A DNA stretch of 64,000 bases from Taishania sp036758285 (GCA_036758285.1 DAIOWV010000004.1:1-64000); one strand, 5' to 3'. Numbered from the stretch's first letter, positions 8,642 to 17,428 are shown. Notes: generated by a model from the letters alone, not told the origin. Made by a program: numbers and translations.

Positions 8642-9099
8642 TACTTGAAGTTTTTCATTGCTCTATCCATATCACGTTTATCATCTTTTTCTTTTAAATC
8701 GTGACGTTTATCGTGCAATTTCTTTCCTTGAGCAAGTGCAATTTCCATTTTTGCCCAACCTTTTTCAGAAATGAAAATTTTCAATGGAATAACTGTATTT
8801 CCTTTATCTTTTAAGAACTTTTCAATCTTATTGATTTCTTTTCTGTTTAACAACAGTTTTCTATCCGAACGTGGTGAATGATTATAAAAACTTCCATTTT
8901 CATACTCTGTAATATGCATATTTCGAATCCACATTTCTCCATTACTAAAAATACAATACGCTTCTAGTATACTTGCTTTGCTTCTTCGAATGCTTTTTAT
9001 CTCTGTTCCAGAAAGTTGAATTCCAGCAACAAAAGTATCAAGCAAATGATATTCAAATTTCGCTCGTTTATTTTTTATATTTACACTTGGTTGTGACAT
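8641..9099 (-). CDS. smpB: SsrA-binding protein SmpB
   Basis: 152 residues, full length. SmpB binds tmRNA and brings it to stalled ribosomes for trans-translation. The conserved segments are all here: NKRAKFEYHLLDTFVAGIQLSGTEIKSI-type N-terminus, HSPRSDRKLLLNRKEI in the middle, and the basic C-terminal tail KGKKLHDKRHDLKEKD-like region that enters the decoding centre. A -7 element ends 7 bases before the ATG, so the leader is only a few bases long. tmRNA itself is not in this window. Confidence 0.97.
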   Translation of the reverse strand: MSQPSVNIKNKRAKFEYHLLDTFVAGIQLSGTEIKSIRRSKASILEAYCIFSNGEMWIRNMHITEYENGSFYNHSPRSDRKLLLNRKEINKIEKFLKDKGNTVIPLKIFISEKGWAKMEIALAQGKKLHDKRHDLKEKDDKRDMDRAMKNFK

Positions 9100-9106
9100 T
9101 GGAGAA

Positions 9107-9114
9107 CAAAATTA
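9107..9114 (-). promoter_or_regulatory. -7 promoter element of smpB-ruvX
   Basis: On the minus strand TAATTTTG matches TAnnTTTG. Seven bases separate it from the smpB ATG (9099), predicting a leader of about 0-4 bases. No TTG is seen at the -33 distance. Confidence 0.5.
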
Positions 9115-9218
9115 CAATTAAATTACAGATCGAAAATTGATTAAGTAATAATTTATGAAAAAATATGAGACTTTACAAATAATAATATACGTTATTACCC
9201 AAAAATTAGTTTTGAATC

Positions 9219-9253
9219 TTTGAATAAACTTACAATCCATTTCTATACATTTG
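9219..9253 (+). promoter_or_regulatory. Promoter of recR, placed at the start codon
   Basis: TACATTTG (9246-9253) matches TAnnTTTG and ends four bases before the GTG start at 9258. A TTTG at 9219-9222 lies 23 bases upstream, slightly longer than the usual spacing. The transcript would begin at or next to the start codon. Confidence 0.5.
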
Positions 9254-9257
9254 TGAA

Positions 9258-9869
9258 GTGAAAATCCCATCTAAACATATTGAAAACGTTGTTGATCAAC
9301 TTTCATCACTTCCAGGAATTGGAAAGAGGACAGCACTTCGTTTGGCATTAAACATTATGAATCGTTCGAAAGAGGAAGTTGAAGCATTTGCACTTTCGTT
9401 TATTGAAATGAAGCAAAATGTAAAAAAGTGTTCAGGTTGTGGAAATGTTTCAGACACACCGATTTGTAGTATTTGTTCTAATCCGAATAGAGACCACTCA
9501 ATCATTTGTGTTGTTGAAGATATTCGTGATGTATTGGCAATAGAGTCAACCGAATCATACAAAGGAGTTTATCATGTTTTAGGTGCAATTATCTCTCCAA
9601 TGGAAGGAATTGGTCCCAACGAACTCAATATAGATCCATTAATAGAGAAATCAGCATCTGGAGAAATTAAAGAAGTTATTTTTGCTTTAAGTGCTACAAT
9701 GGAAGGAGATACAACCAATTATTATCTTTATAAAAAGATAAATTCATATTCGATTCAAATCACTTCATTATCAAGAGGTGTTGCAGTCGGCTCTGAATTA
9801 CAATATGCTGATGAATTAACGTTGGGTAGATCAATAATTAATCGTCAACCATTTCAAATTCAATCTTAA
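9258..9869 (+). CDS. recR: Recombination protein RecR
   Basis: 203 residues, the normal length. RecR works with RecF and RecO to load RecA at gaps. The helix-hairpin-helix region LSSLPGIGKRTALRLAL opens the protein, a Cys4 zinc finger follows (CSGCGNVSDTPICSIC, about residues 54-69), then the Toprim domain with VVEDIRDVLAIE and the YKGVYHVLGAIISPMEGIGP segment. The start is GTG at 9258: homologues begin with the same SKHIENVVDQL segment and no other start fits. The gene may be read from a leaderless mRNA. Confidence 0.96.
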   Translation: MKIPSKHIENVVDQLSSLPGIGKRTALRLALNIMNRSKEEVEAFALSFIEMKQNVKKCSGCGNVSDTPICSICSNPNRDHSIICVVEDIRDVLAIESTESYKGVYHVLGAIISPMEGIGPNELNIDPLIEKSASGEIKEVIFALSATMEGDTTNYYLYKKINSYSIQITSLSRGVAVGSELQYADELTLGRSIINRQPFQIQS

Positions 9870-9875
9870 AGTAAA

Positions 9876-9907
9876 TTTGTTTTATTTAATTACATTCTAT
9901 AGCTTCG
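9876..9907 (+). promoter_or_regulatory. Probable mscL promoter
   Basis: TTTG (9876-9879) is followed after 20 bases by TAGCTTCG (9900-9907), a one-mismatch form of TAnnTTTG. An exact TAAATTTG (9872-9879) overlaps the upstream element and is an alternative -7 site. Confidence 0.5.
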
Positions 9908-9931
9908 CAAAAAATCTAAAAATCTATTTAT

Positions 9932-10315
9932 ATGTTAAAAGAATTTAAAGCGTTTATTTTAAGAGGTAACGTTATTGACTTAGCAGTTGCGGTTGTAATT
10001 GGAGCTGCATTTAATGGAATCGTTTCTTCATTAGTGGCTGACATCATTACACCACTAATTTTAAATCCTGCAATGAAAGCGACTGGAGCTGAAAATTTAG
10101 AAGGATTGGCATGGAATGGTGCTTTATATGGTAAATTCATTGCTACAGTTATTAATTTCCTTGTTGTTGCTTTTGTTTTGTTTATGATTATTAAAACAAT
10201 GAACAAACTTCAAAACATAAAGAAAAAAGAAGAAGTTGTGGAAGAACCAGCTCCAGAAGTACTTACAAAAGAGCAAGAATTGTTGGCTGAAATTCGTGAT
10301 TTGTTGAAGAAATAA
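9932..10315 (+). CDS. mscL: Large-conductance mechanosensitive channel MscL
   Basis: 127 residues. MscL is a pentameric inner-membrane channel that opens under membrane tension during osmotic downshock. The family signature FILRGNVIDLAVAVVIGAAFNGIVSSLV covers the N-terminal amphipathic helix and pore-lining first membrane helix. A second helix follows at about 68-90 (TVINFLVVAFVLFMIIK), then a charged cytoplasmic helix bundle ending ELLAEIRDLLKK. It has its own promoter and is closed by a strong terminator at 10340. Confidence 0.97.
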   Translation: MLKEFKAFILRGNVIDLAVAVVIGAAFNGIVSSLVADIITPLILNPAMKATGAENLEGLAWNGALYGKFIATVINFLVVAFVLFMIIKTMNKLQNIKKKEEVVEEPAPEVLTKEQELLAEIRDLLKK

Positions 10316-10339
10316 AATCAACGTAAACAATACATAATT

Positions 10340-10370
10340 AAGCAACGTTTTTACACGTTGCTTTTTTTTT
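10340..10370 (+). terminator. Rho-independent terminator after mscL
   Basis: Perfect 9-base arms (10340-10348 and 10355-10363) around a 6-base loop, followed by a run of T. Confidence 0.9.
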
Positions 10371-10394
10371 GAAATTTTTTTATCATTTTTTTTT

Positions 10395-10422
10395 TTGATT
10401 TTAAAGAATTATTTTATCTTCG
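10395..10422 (+). promoter_or_regulatory. Possible promoter of the RRM gene
   Basis: TATCTTCG (10415-10422) differs from TAnnTTTG by one base, the same T-to-C variant as at mscL. TTG at 10395-10397 lies 17 bases upstream. Confidence 0.4.
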
Positions 10423-10453
10423 ACCTCAATAAATTAGTGTTGAACAGTATAAA

Positions 10454-11200
10454 ATGACTACCATTTTTGTTGCCAAACTTGACTTTGGCGTAACAGATAG
10501 TGAATTGTTGGAATTATTTCAACAATACGGAACCGTTGCAAAAGCAACTGTTGCAAAGGATAAAGAGACGAATAAATCTCGTGGATTTGCTTTCGTAGAA
10601 ATGCCAAATGCTGAACAGGCTTCAAAAGCAATCGAAGCTTTAGATGGCTATGCATTTAACGGACGCAAATGTGTTATCAAAGAGGCTGATGAACGCCCCA
10701 ATAATAAAGGTGGTGGCAATGATCAACGTTTTCAAAAAGACAAAAAAGATAACAACTTCCGTCCTCGAACTGAAAACTCCTTTAATAGAGATCAAAAACC
10801 TTTTCAAAAAAATCCAAATTCTGATAGGCCTTCGCCAAAAGACGAATTTGCAATTCCAACAAGAGATGAAGATGGAGATTCTCCTTCACCAGTAGCAATT
10901 CCTAGTAAAGGAATTCCCGTTAAAAAGAAGAAAGAAGGTGATAAACCAAAAGCTTTTGACGACACTGTTGATGGAAAAAACAAAAAACAAAAAATGAATG
11001 CCTACAAAAAGAGTGGGAAAGATTCTCTTTATATTGATGATGAAGATTTGGATGATGAATTTGATTTATTTGGTCGTGAAGATGACGAAGAATTAGATGA
11101 TGATTATAGCAAGTACCTTGTCAATCAAGATGATGAAGAATATGAAGACGACGATGAGGAATGGGAAGACGATGAGGAATGGGAAGATGATGAAATCTAA
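10454..11200 (+). CDS. RRM RNA-binding protein with long acidic tail
   Basis: 248 residues. Residues 1-78 form one RNA recognition motif with RNP2 (TIFVAKL) and RNP1 (SRGFAFVEM), so it should bind single-stranded RNA. The middle (80-180) is polar, basic and rich in Asn, Pro and Lys, probably disordered. The last 60 residues are almost all Asp and Glu with aromatic residues, ending EWEDDEEWEDDEI. Short RRM proteins are common in Bacteroidota, which lack many other RNA chaperones; the acidic tail makes this one much longer than the usual 80-120 residues. The tail is encoded by GAT/GAA-rich repeats. The role is unknown, perhaps cold response or translation control. Confidence 0.9.
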   Translation: MTTIFVAKLDFGVTDSELLELFQQYGTVAKATVAKDKETNKSRGFAFVEMPNAEQASKAIEALDGYAFNGRKCVIKEADERPNNKGGGNDQRFQKDKKDNNFRPRTENSFNRDQKPFQKNPNSDRPSPKDEFAIPTRDEDGDSPSPVAIPSKGIPVKKKKEGDKPKAFDDTVDGKNKKQKMNAYKKSGKDSLYIDDEDLDDEFDLFGREDDEELDDDYSKYLVNQDDEEYEDDDEEWEDDEEWEDDEI

Positions 11201-11231
11201 TCAAATCCTTTCTTTCTGTTAAATAATATTT

Positions 11232-11262
11232 AAGCACCTTATAAAAAGGTGCTTTTCTTTTT
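11232..11262 (+). terminator. Rho-independent terminator after the RRM gene
   Basis: Perfect 9-base arms (11232-11240, 11246-11254), 5-base loop, then a T-rich run. Confidence 0.9.
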
Positions 11263-11340
11263 AAGTAAATTTCACTTAACTCATTTTAAGCTAATACTAT
11301 GTTATTGTTAATAACTTCGTTAATAAAGTAAAAACCATCG

Positions 11341-11373
11341 TTGCTAAAAAAAGAAGGAGACCAATTAACTTTG
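11341..11373 (+). promoter_or_regulatory. Promoter of the unknown gene at 11396
   Basis: TAACTTTG (11366-11373) is an exact TAnnTTTG. TTG at 11341-11343 lies 22 bases upstream. The leader would be about 16 bases. Confidence 0.6.
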
Positions 11374-11395
11374 TACGAATACAAATTACAAAGCC

Positions 11396-11935
11396 ATGTT
11401 GGGGACTTTAATAAAAAAGAAATTAACGGACAATCAGGTCGCAAATATATTTATCAATGCTTTATTTGAAACAGTTGATAATGGCTTCCCTGAGGTAGCA
11501 CAGCTAATCAATGATGATGTTGCTTTTGTCAGGTCTCCCAATATTGAGAATAAAAATGATGGAGAATTTGCAATTATTACAATAGTTGGAAATTTATCTT
11601 TTCTAGAAAGTACATTTGAACCTGAACAAGCTGGTAGAATTGAAGATGTTATATTTGAAAAACTAGCTACTATTTATCAAATGTCAAAATCAGACTTTCA
11701 AAAACTTATCCGAGATTATCAAAATTTTATTCAACGTGTAAATCACCCTTCAAAAAATATGATTTACGGAATGTCTAAGGCCATTTTCCACAAATACAAC
11801 CTGAATGACTTTCAAGATGAATATTTCAAGCGTATGCAAGCACCAAACCCTTTATTCTTAAAAAGAATGGACGAAGTTGTTGCTAGTTTTGTTTGGAATT
11901 GGGATGCTTTCTTTAAAAAATATCGAATCAACTAA
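11396..11935 (+). CDS. Conserved-looking hypothetical protein
   Basis: 179 residues, no signal peptide or membrane helix, so predicted cytoplasmic. It is mixed alpha/beta: a helical N-terminus (LTDNQVANIFINALFETVDNGF), a strand-rich segment (GEFAIITIVGNLSFLESTF) and a helical C-terminal half with aromatic clusters ending FVWNWDAFFKKYRIN. I do not recognise a family. An exact promoter element and a good ATG support it as a real gene. It is a single-gene unit lying between the RRM gene's terminator and a convergent membrane-protein gene 12 bases away. Confidence 0.8.
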   Translation: MLGTLIKKKLTDNQVANIFINALFETVDNGFPEVAQLINDDVAFVRSPNIENKNDGEFAIITIVGNLSFLESTFEPEQAGRIEDVIFEKLATIYQMSKSDFQKLIRDYQNFIQRVNHPSKNMIYGMSKAIFHKYNLNDFQDEYFKRMQAPNPLFLKRMDEVVASFVWNWDAFFKKYRIN

Positions 11936-11947
11936 TCAAGTATCTTT

Positions 11948-12535
11948 TTAGGATTGCTTTTCTTTTTTACTTTTTAACTTAATTTGCTCCTCAACTTTTT
12001 TTGTAATCAAATTAAAAAGTAATGTTGTATCTTTTTCGGATAATTTTTGTCCTAATCGAATGACCTTACCCATGTAATCAAATTCAATCCTCTCTCCTCC
12101 CCTTACCCACGGAGAAGATTCCCAGGAAACTTGTAGCGACTTTGCTTTAGGTAATTCCATTCTAAATTTCTTTATGTTTTCAAGATAATAGGACTTTGCT
12201 CTACCTGCTTTTTTTGTTGCATTTTTAATTGTAAAAGAAAAAGCATCAATTTTTATATTTTCTGTACCCCACATAATCCATAAGAATGAGCGAGTTACTC
12301 GAATTGCATAATACAACCAAAAAGCCATGAAAATGACAATAATCAACTTTTCTTGTTGAGACAATTTCATCATAAAATAAGCCGAAATCATTGTTATACC
12401 TATTCCATACCACATAAAAATCCAAGCCCCCATAAGTGCTGTTACTAATGGTTTTTTCTCTGGATAAATTATGATTGTTGTTTTTTCCTTTGAATCAACA
12501 AAACTTATACGACTTCCAATCCATTTCATACTCAT
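11948..12535 (-). CDS. Hypothetical membrane protein, two helices
   Basis: 195 residues with two membrane helices (about residues 31-55 and 62-84) followed by a cytoplasmic C-terminal region of about 105 residues. The layout is like PH-domain (YdbT/YcxB-type) membrane proteins: a helix pair followed by a beta-rich domain (ENIKIDAFSFTIKNATKK, YLENIKKFRMEL, GGERIEFDYMGKVIRLG). That likeness is only structural and not a firm family call. The tail is Lys-rich. Start is ATG 12535, or ATG 12529 two codons later. A -7 element ends four bases before the first ATG. Confidence 0.75.
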   Translation of the reverse strand: MSMKWIGSRISFVDSKEKTTIIIYPEKKPLVTALMGAWIFMWYGIGITMISAYFMMKLSQQEKLIIVIFMAFWLYYAIRVTRSFLWIMWGTENIKIDAFSFTIKNATKKAGRAKSYYLENIKKFRMELPKAKSLQVSWESSPWVRGGERIEFDYMGKVIRLGQKLSEKDTTLLFNLITKKVEEQIKLKSKKEKQS

Positions 12536-12539
12536 GGTG

Positions 12540-12547
12540 CAAATGTA
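12540..12547 (-). promoter_or_regulatory. -7 element abutting a start codon
   Basis: On the minus strand TACATTTG matches TAnnTTTG and ends four bases before the ATG at 12535, predicting a leaderless mRNA. No -33 TTG is seen. Confidence 0.45.
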
Positions 12548-12628
12548 ATGAATTTATAAAATAATTTAAAATAGCTTTTCAATATATATATAAGGATAAC
12601 GAATAAAATAAATATTAACGTCATACAT

Positions 12629-12660
12629 AAAAAAAGGAGGACTATTGCCCTCCTTTTTTA
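12629..12660 (-). terminator. Terminator of the giant T9SS protein gene
   Basis: An A-rich/T-rich hairpin with arms 12630-12640 and 12649-12659 and a GGAGG/CCTCC core. T runs on both sides let it work in both directions; it directly follows the stop codon at 12674. Confidence 0.85.
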
Positions 12661-12673
12661 TCATTTAATTTAG

Positions 12674-15600
12674 TTATCTTTTCAAATAAACATATCCCTT
12701 ATAAATTTCACCAGACTCTGATTGTTCACTAACAGCTCCTAATTGCATAATATAGAAATAGGTTCCTTCAGGAAGATCATCTCCACTAACATTCAATTTA
12801 CTTTGTGACTTCCCATCCCAGTTATTTTGGTAGTTATCACTTTGAAAAACTTCTGTTCCCCAACGATTGTGGATCCAAATTTTAGTATTAGGATAACCAT
12901 TCAATCCATCAACTACAAAAAATTCATTTGAGGCATCTCCATTAGGTGAAAAAATTTCAGGAATAACAATTCCACAAGAAATAACATTAATTTTTATTGA
13001 ATCAACATCAGATGTACATCCAGATGCATTCTCAGCAATAACTGTATAGAGTCCACTATTACTTATTTGAGGGCTAGCTACAGAATAAGATGTACCTGTA
13101 CCTACCTGAACACCATTTTGATACCATGTATATGTATATCCCGTAACAGGAGCTGAAACTGTCAAGTTTATTGACACATTAGAACAAATTGTCTGTTCTT
13201 TTGATGTACCAGAAATACCAACAACAGGAGCAGGATTTACAATAACATTAAATGAATCTATAGTAACATTTCCGTGAATATCTGTAACTGTGTAAGTAAC
13301 TGTTGTTGTCCCCACAGGAAATATATCTCCACTATTGTGAGAAGAAACAGTACTTGCAATTCCACAATTATCAGTAATTGTTTCTTGCCATGTAACTGGT
13401 GAACCTTCACAAAAAATCATCAAAGGAAGACCTGTAATTGAAACAACAGGAAATTCACTGTCTGTAACCGTTACTGTGAATGAACAAGAATCAACATTAC
13501 CTGAAGCATCTGTAGCTGTATAGGTAACTGTTGTTGTCCCTACAGGAAAAGTTGCACCACTCGCATGAGAACTTGTAAGCGTTGGTGCGCCACAATTATC
13601 TGTTGCTGTAGGAGTTGTTGTCCATGTTACGATTGCTTCACAAGAACCAGCATCATTTGAAACGATAATATTTGATGGACATCCCGAAATGACTGGTGCT
13701 AGTGTATCGCTAACAGTTAGAATAAACGAACAAGAATCAGCATTTAAACTGTTGTCTGTTGCAATAATCCAAATAGTATGGGTTCCTATACCTAAAACTG
13801 TTCCTGCAATTGGATTTTGAGTAACTGTAATTGTACCTGTTGCGATAGAACCACAATTATCTGTTATATTTAATTGAGAACTTGAAGTAAAGTCTGGAAC
13901 AGAAATATCACAACTTGATGCATTGGTGTATAATGTTGTATTCGTAATACATCCTCCATTGAATACCGGAGGTAAAGTATCATTTACTGTTAATACAAAC
14001 GAACAAGAATCCGCGTTTGAACTATAATCTGTTGCAATGATCCAAACTGTATGCGTTCCGACCCCTAAAACTGTTCCTGCAATTGGATTTTGAGTAACTG
14101 TAATCGTACCTGTTGCAATCGAGCTACAGTTGTCTGTTATATTTAATTGAGAACTTGATGTAAAATCAGGAACAGAAATATCACATGAAGCTGTACCTGC
14201 ATAAAGAGTGGTATTCAAAACACAGCCTCCATTAAAGACTGGAGCTAATGTATCAAGGACGACATGAACAATCGCTGAATCATTTAAAAATCCTCCCTCA
14301 CATCCTGATGTAGCTGTCTTAATATGAAAAACATTATCGCCAAAAGATAACAATGAAGCAGGCACAGTAAAGTTCAATGCTCCATCAACCAGAGCCGTCT
14401 CAATAATCCTTGTAGACAAAGTATCGCCATTCTGATAAAGTTCGTAAATGATTCCTGCATTTGCATTGACCAAAGTAATCACTCCACTACCACCAAAACA
14501 AATGGTATCGTTAAGTACTATTTTACCCAATGTATCTGGTAAAGGAAGAACTTCAATTAATATCGTATCTCTATGAAGAGTGGTTGTTGCACAACCAATA
14601 CCACCCGTAAGTTGATAGTTAACAATATACTGAGTATTTGTATTCGGTGAAACTGTTATCTCATTTACGCCTGTATCCAAAAGAACTCCATTGATATCCC
14701 TCCATGCAATATCCCAATCGCTTATAGACAACGGTACACTTAAAGTCACGCTATCATTAATACATATTGAAGAATTAGTAGCAATAATCTCAGGGGAAGT
14801 TGCACTAACTCCAACATTTACATTACTTCTAGTTGTATAACATTGATTTTGAAACTCAACAATATAATCACCATTAGGAACCCCTGTAAAAGTATTTGAT
14901 AAAGCATTAAGACTAGAAGCGTTAGTAGCTGTGTGAGTCTGTATAACAGTAACCCCATCATTAGCAAACAATGTATACGTAACAGGGTAAACTGGAGTTC
15001 CTCCTGTAATATTCGCAATAATTACACCTGTTCCATCAGCACATGTTGCTGCACTTACATTTGTAGTAACATTTTCGTAAGGAGGAATTGTAATACAAAT
15101 ACGATAAAATCTCCCCGTACTATTTGTATTCATGGCAGTTCCAGCATTAGCTACCCATCCACCCAAAGCTGCAGAATAGTCAAAATTATTCCCCGTATAA
15201 TTAATCCATTGTGTTACTTCTATCACATAATTACCTGGAGCTAAATTATTCCAAAGTTTATTCGTAATACCTTCTTGATAACCACCAACCTCGGTTATAA
15301 CAGCCCCTGTAGGATTTCCACTTGAATTTGCACGGGATAAATTCATCCTTATGAAAGACATATTTATATTTGTTGCATTCAAGCTAAACTGAATAGAATT
15401 GTTATTAGTACCACAACGTACTATTACATTTGTATCAGGATTATAAGTCACTAAATGACTTGGATTTATTGTGATTGGAACTATTCTATTATTTCCACAC
15501 TTATCTGTTATTTCAACTTCGTATTGCCCTGGAGGCAAATCACCAATATTAAGACTATTATGTCTTGTTACATCTCCTGTTTTATTATATATTGCTGTAA

Positions 15601-17287
15601 CAGGAAAATGAATTGTATACTCCATCGTATCCGCAGAACATGTATGTGTAGGTAATTTAGGTCTGATTACTACAGAATCACCATAAGTTAAAGATCTAAC
15701 CGAAACTGTTAATGGATAATTAGGGCTATTGGGAGAACTTAAAGCTGGAGGTGTAACTCTAATAGAAGCTGTACCCTCCAGCACGCTCGTACCCACAGTT
15801 ACATTTAAATGTTGCAACAATGGATCTATCGTTACTGGATTAACTACATGTATTCTGGTAATCGTTCTACATCCATCTGAAGCCGTGTAACGATAAGTTC
15901 CTGGACCAGGTAAGTCATAAACCACTTGGGGATTTGTTGCTGAAGTACCTTGACTACCTGCTAATGGATTTGATGGATTTGGAGAAAGTGGCACTGCTGT
16001 CCAAATACCTGAACCTACAGGAGTCTCTTGTTCTATGGTTATTGTATTATTATCACACAACAGCTGTCTAAAAAGATTCCCTCCTAGATCCGCATAACCA
16101 GTTAATCCAACCTTATATTCAAGGTTACAAGAATTATCCAATGAATTAATTTGAGTTACAACATTAAAATCCGTTCCTAAGGCAGCCATCGTGTATGTTT
16201 GATCAAAAACAGCACAACCATCCGTAACTCGAATTCGATAAGTATCTCCAGGATTAATACCACCACTATACCTAAAAGTTGTAACAAAATCATGAGTTAA
16301 ATTTTGAGGAGCACCACCATTTACAGAAATAGTTGCATTTCCAGGCATTTTTATTCGTGCAATCTGACTCGTCCCATTTAAGTTATCATTAAACCTTATA
16401 GAGAAATCAAAAGCATTACAATTTGGAGCACATTGCGGTTTAATGTAGCGAATTACAGGTGTAAGTGAAAAACTTGATGGAACTGGAACAACTCCTCCAC
16501 CTGCTGCAGTCGTCTGACAGCCTGACTGGAAATTAGCCAAATCGGTTATTGTAAATGCAACGGTTTCATTACCTGCAAACCCACAAAAAGACATCGATGT
16601 ATTCGCCGAAGTATCAACAACATTTAAATTCGTTGAAGAAATAGTATATACAAAAGGTCCTATACCTCCATTTACGATTACATTTAAACAACCATCCAAA
16701 GATGAAGAACAACTCGGTGCTAATAATGAGGAATTACTTACCGTCATTGGGACATAAGTCGTTGTAAGAATAATTGGGTTACTACCCCATTGCATAGCTG
16801 TCGTCCCATCCCATAAATGTACGGTATAACTACCTGCTGGTAATGATGAAAAAGGTCCTCCATTGAGTGTTCCATCAGGTAAAATCTCTCTAGATAAAAC
16901 AGTACCCCCAGGAAGTGTTAGAATAGCATTCCAACCAGTACAAGTTGAGGCTCCTGGAACTACAACATTAATTTGAGCATCTGCAGAACAAGTTCCATTT
17001 ATTTGAGTGACCTGGAAATTAGCCAAATTACATTGAGATGATACACTAAAAGAAAATAAAAAAGTTAAAGCAAATACGGTATAAAAACTTAACGATTTGA
17101 GTCCCTTCCTTCGCATTTCAAAGTAATATTTTAAACGATAAAGAAAAGATAAAAAGACTCTGTAATTTTCCTGAAACTTCATCTTTACATTTAGTTTCAA
17201 ACGGTCAAAAAAAGAATGTTGGAATTTAACATTACAAAGAAATTTACCAAAAGTGTTTGATTTAGTGTTGGAATTGTTAGCTTTCAT
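12674..17287 (-). CDS. Giant secreted adhesin-like protein with HYR repeats and T9SS type B tail
   Basis: 1537 residues from ATG 17287, chosen because a -7 element overlaps the only upstream start (TTG 17311). The hydrophobic signal core (SLSFYTVFALTFLFSFSVSSQ) begins about 65 residues in, after a long basic region; starting at ATG 17116 would give a normal signal peptide. The body is a series of Ig-like beta domains. From about residue 990 come HYR-like domains with the DNC and ATDxSxNxDSCSFxxTV pattern, two nearly identical. Next is an Ig-like domain, then a gliding-motility-type (T9SS type B) sorting domain: IPEIFSPNGDASNEFFV, IWIHNRWGTEVF, LPEGTYFYIM, GYVYLKR. It should be surface-attached or released through T9SS; a role in adhesion or gliding is inferred from the architecture. 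Confidence 0.92.
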   Translation of the reverse strand: MKANNSNTKSNTFGKFLCNVKFQHSFFDRLKLNVKMKFQENYRVFLSFLYRLKYYFEMRRKGLKSLSFYTVFALTFLFSFSVSSQCNLANFQVTQINGTCSADAQINVVVPGASTCTGWNAILTLPGGTVLSREILPDGTLNGGPFSSLPAGSYTVHLWDGTTAMQWGSNPIILTTTYVPMTVSNSSLLAPSCSSSLDGCLNVIVNGGIGPFVYTISSTNLNVVDTSANTSMSFCGFAGNETVAFTITDLANFQSGCQTTAAGGGVVPVPSSFSLTPVIRYIKPQCAPNCNAFDFSIRFNDNLNGTSQIARIKMPGNATISVNGGAPQNLTHDFVTTFRYSGGINPGDTYRIRVTDGCAVFDQTYTMAALGTDFNVVTQINSLDNSCNLEYKVGLTGYADLGGNLFRQLLCDNNTITIEQETPVGSGIWTAVPLSPNPSNPLAGSQGTSATNPQVVYDLPGPGTYRYTASDGCRTITRIHVVNPVTIDPLLQHLNVTVGTSVLEGTASIRVTPPALSSPNSPNYPLTVSVRSLTYGDSVVIRPKLPTHTCSADTMEYTIHFPVTAIYNKTGDVTRHNSLNIGDLPPGQYEVEITDKCGNNRIVPITINPSHLVTYNPDTNVIVRCGTNNNSIQFSLNATNINMSFIRMNLSRANSSGNPTGAVITEVGGYQEGITNKLWNNLAPGNYVIEVTQWINYTGNNFDYSAALGGWVANAGTAMNTNSTGRFYRICITIPPYENVTTNVSAATCADGTGVIIANITGGTPVYPVTYTLFANDGVTVIQTHTATNASSLNALSNTFTGVPNGDYIVEFQNQCYTTRSNVNVGVSATSPEIIATNSSICINDSVTLSVPLSISDWDIAWRDINGVLLDTGVNEITVSPNTNTQYIVNYQLTGGIGCATTTLHRDTILIEVLPLPDTLGKIVLNDTICFGGSGVITLVNANAGIIYELYQNGDTLSTRIIETALVDGALNFTVPASLLSFGDNVFHIKTATSGCEGGFLNDSAIVHVVLDTLAPVFNGGCVLNTTLYAGTASCDISVPDFTSSSQLNITDNCSSIATGTITVTQNPIAGTVLGVGTHTVWIIATDYSSNADSCSFVLTVNDTLPPVFNGGCITNTTLYTNASSCDISVPDFTSSSQLNITDNCGSIATGTITVTQNPIAGTVLGIGTHTIWIIATDNSLNADSCSFILTVSDTLAPVISGCPSNIIVSNDAGSCEAIVTWTTTPTATDNCGAPTLTSSHASGATFPVGTTTVTYTATDASGNVDSCSFTVTVTDSEFPVVSITGLPLMIFCEGSPVTWQETITDNCGIASTVSSHNSGDIFPVGTTTVTYTVTDIHGNVTIDSFNVIVNPAPVVGISGTSKEQTICSNVSINLTVSAPVTGYTYTWYQNGVQVGTGTSYSVASPQISNSGLYTVIAENASGCTSDVDSIKINVISCGIVIPEIFSPNGDASNEFFVVDGLNGYPNTKIWIHNRWGTEVFQSDNYQNNWDGKSQSKLNVSGDDLPEGTYFYIMQLGAVSEQSESGEIYKGYVYLKR
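13702..14253 (-). repeat. Tandem duplication of a 92-residue HYR-like domain
   Basis: Two adjacent units of about 276 bases inside the giant T9SS gene encode nearly identical domains (each with VFNGGC, NTTLY, SCDISVPDFTSSSQLNITDNC and TVTQNPIAGTVLG). The low divergence points to a recent duplication. Boundaries are good to about 10 bases. Confidence 0.85.
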
Positions 17288-17308
17288 ATATGTAAGTTCT
17301 TGTTTTTT

Positions 17309-17337
17309 CAAATATACAAACTATCTCAAAAATACAA
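17309..17337 (-). promoter_or_regulatory. Promoter of the giant T9SS gene
   Basis: On the minus strand TTG (17335-17337) is followed after 18 bases by TATATTTG (17309-17316). The transcript would begin near 17304, upstream of ATG 17287. Confidence 0.65.
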
Positions 17338-17428
17338 TTTTTTTATGTTCTTTTTTTCTTGTCAATAGAAGATTTTTTCTCCTTTGCGGTCAAAACATAA
17401 AAGTTACATCCTTAATTTAAGTATTTGA

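Noticed and set aside
13702..14253. Repeats considered as a CRISPR array or mobile element
   Set aside because: Units are about 276 bases, coding and in frame, with protein-level domain periodicity and no spacers or terminal inverted repeats.
14933..15244. Plus-strand ORF rich in Cys, Ser and Asn
   Set aside because: Shadow of the Thr/Asn-rich giant T9SS gene on the other strand; low-complexity translation.
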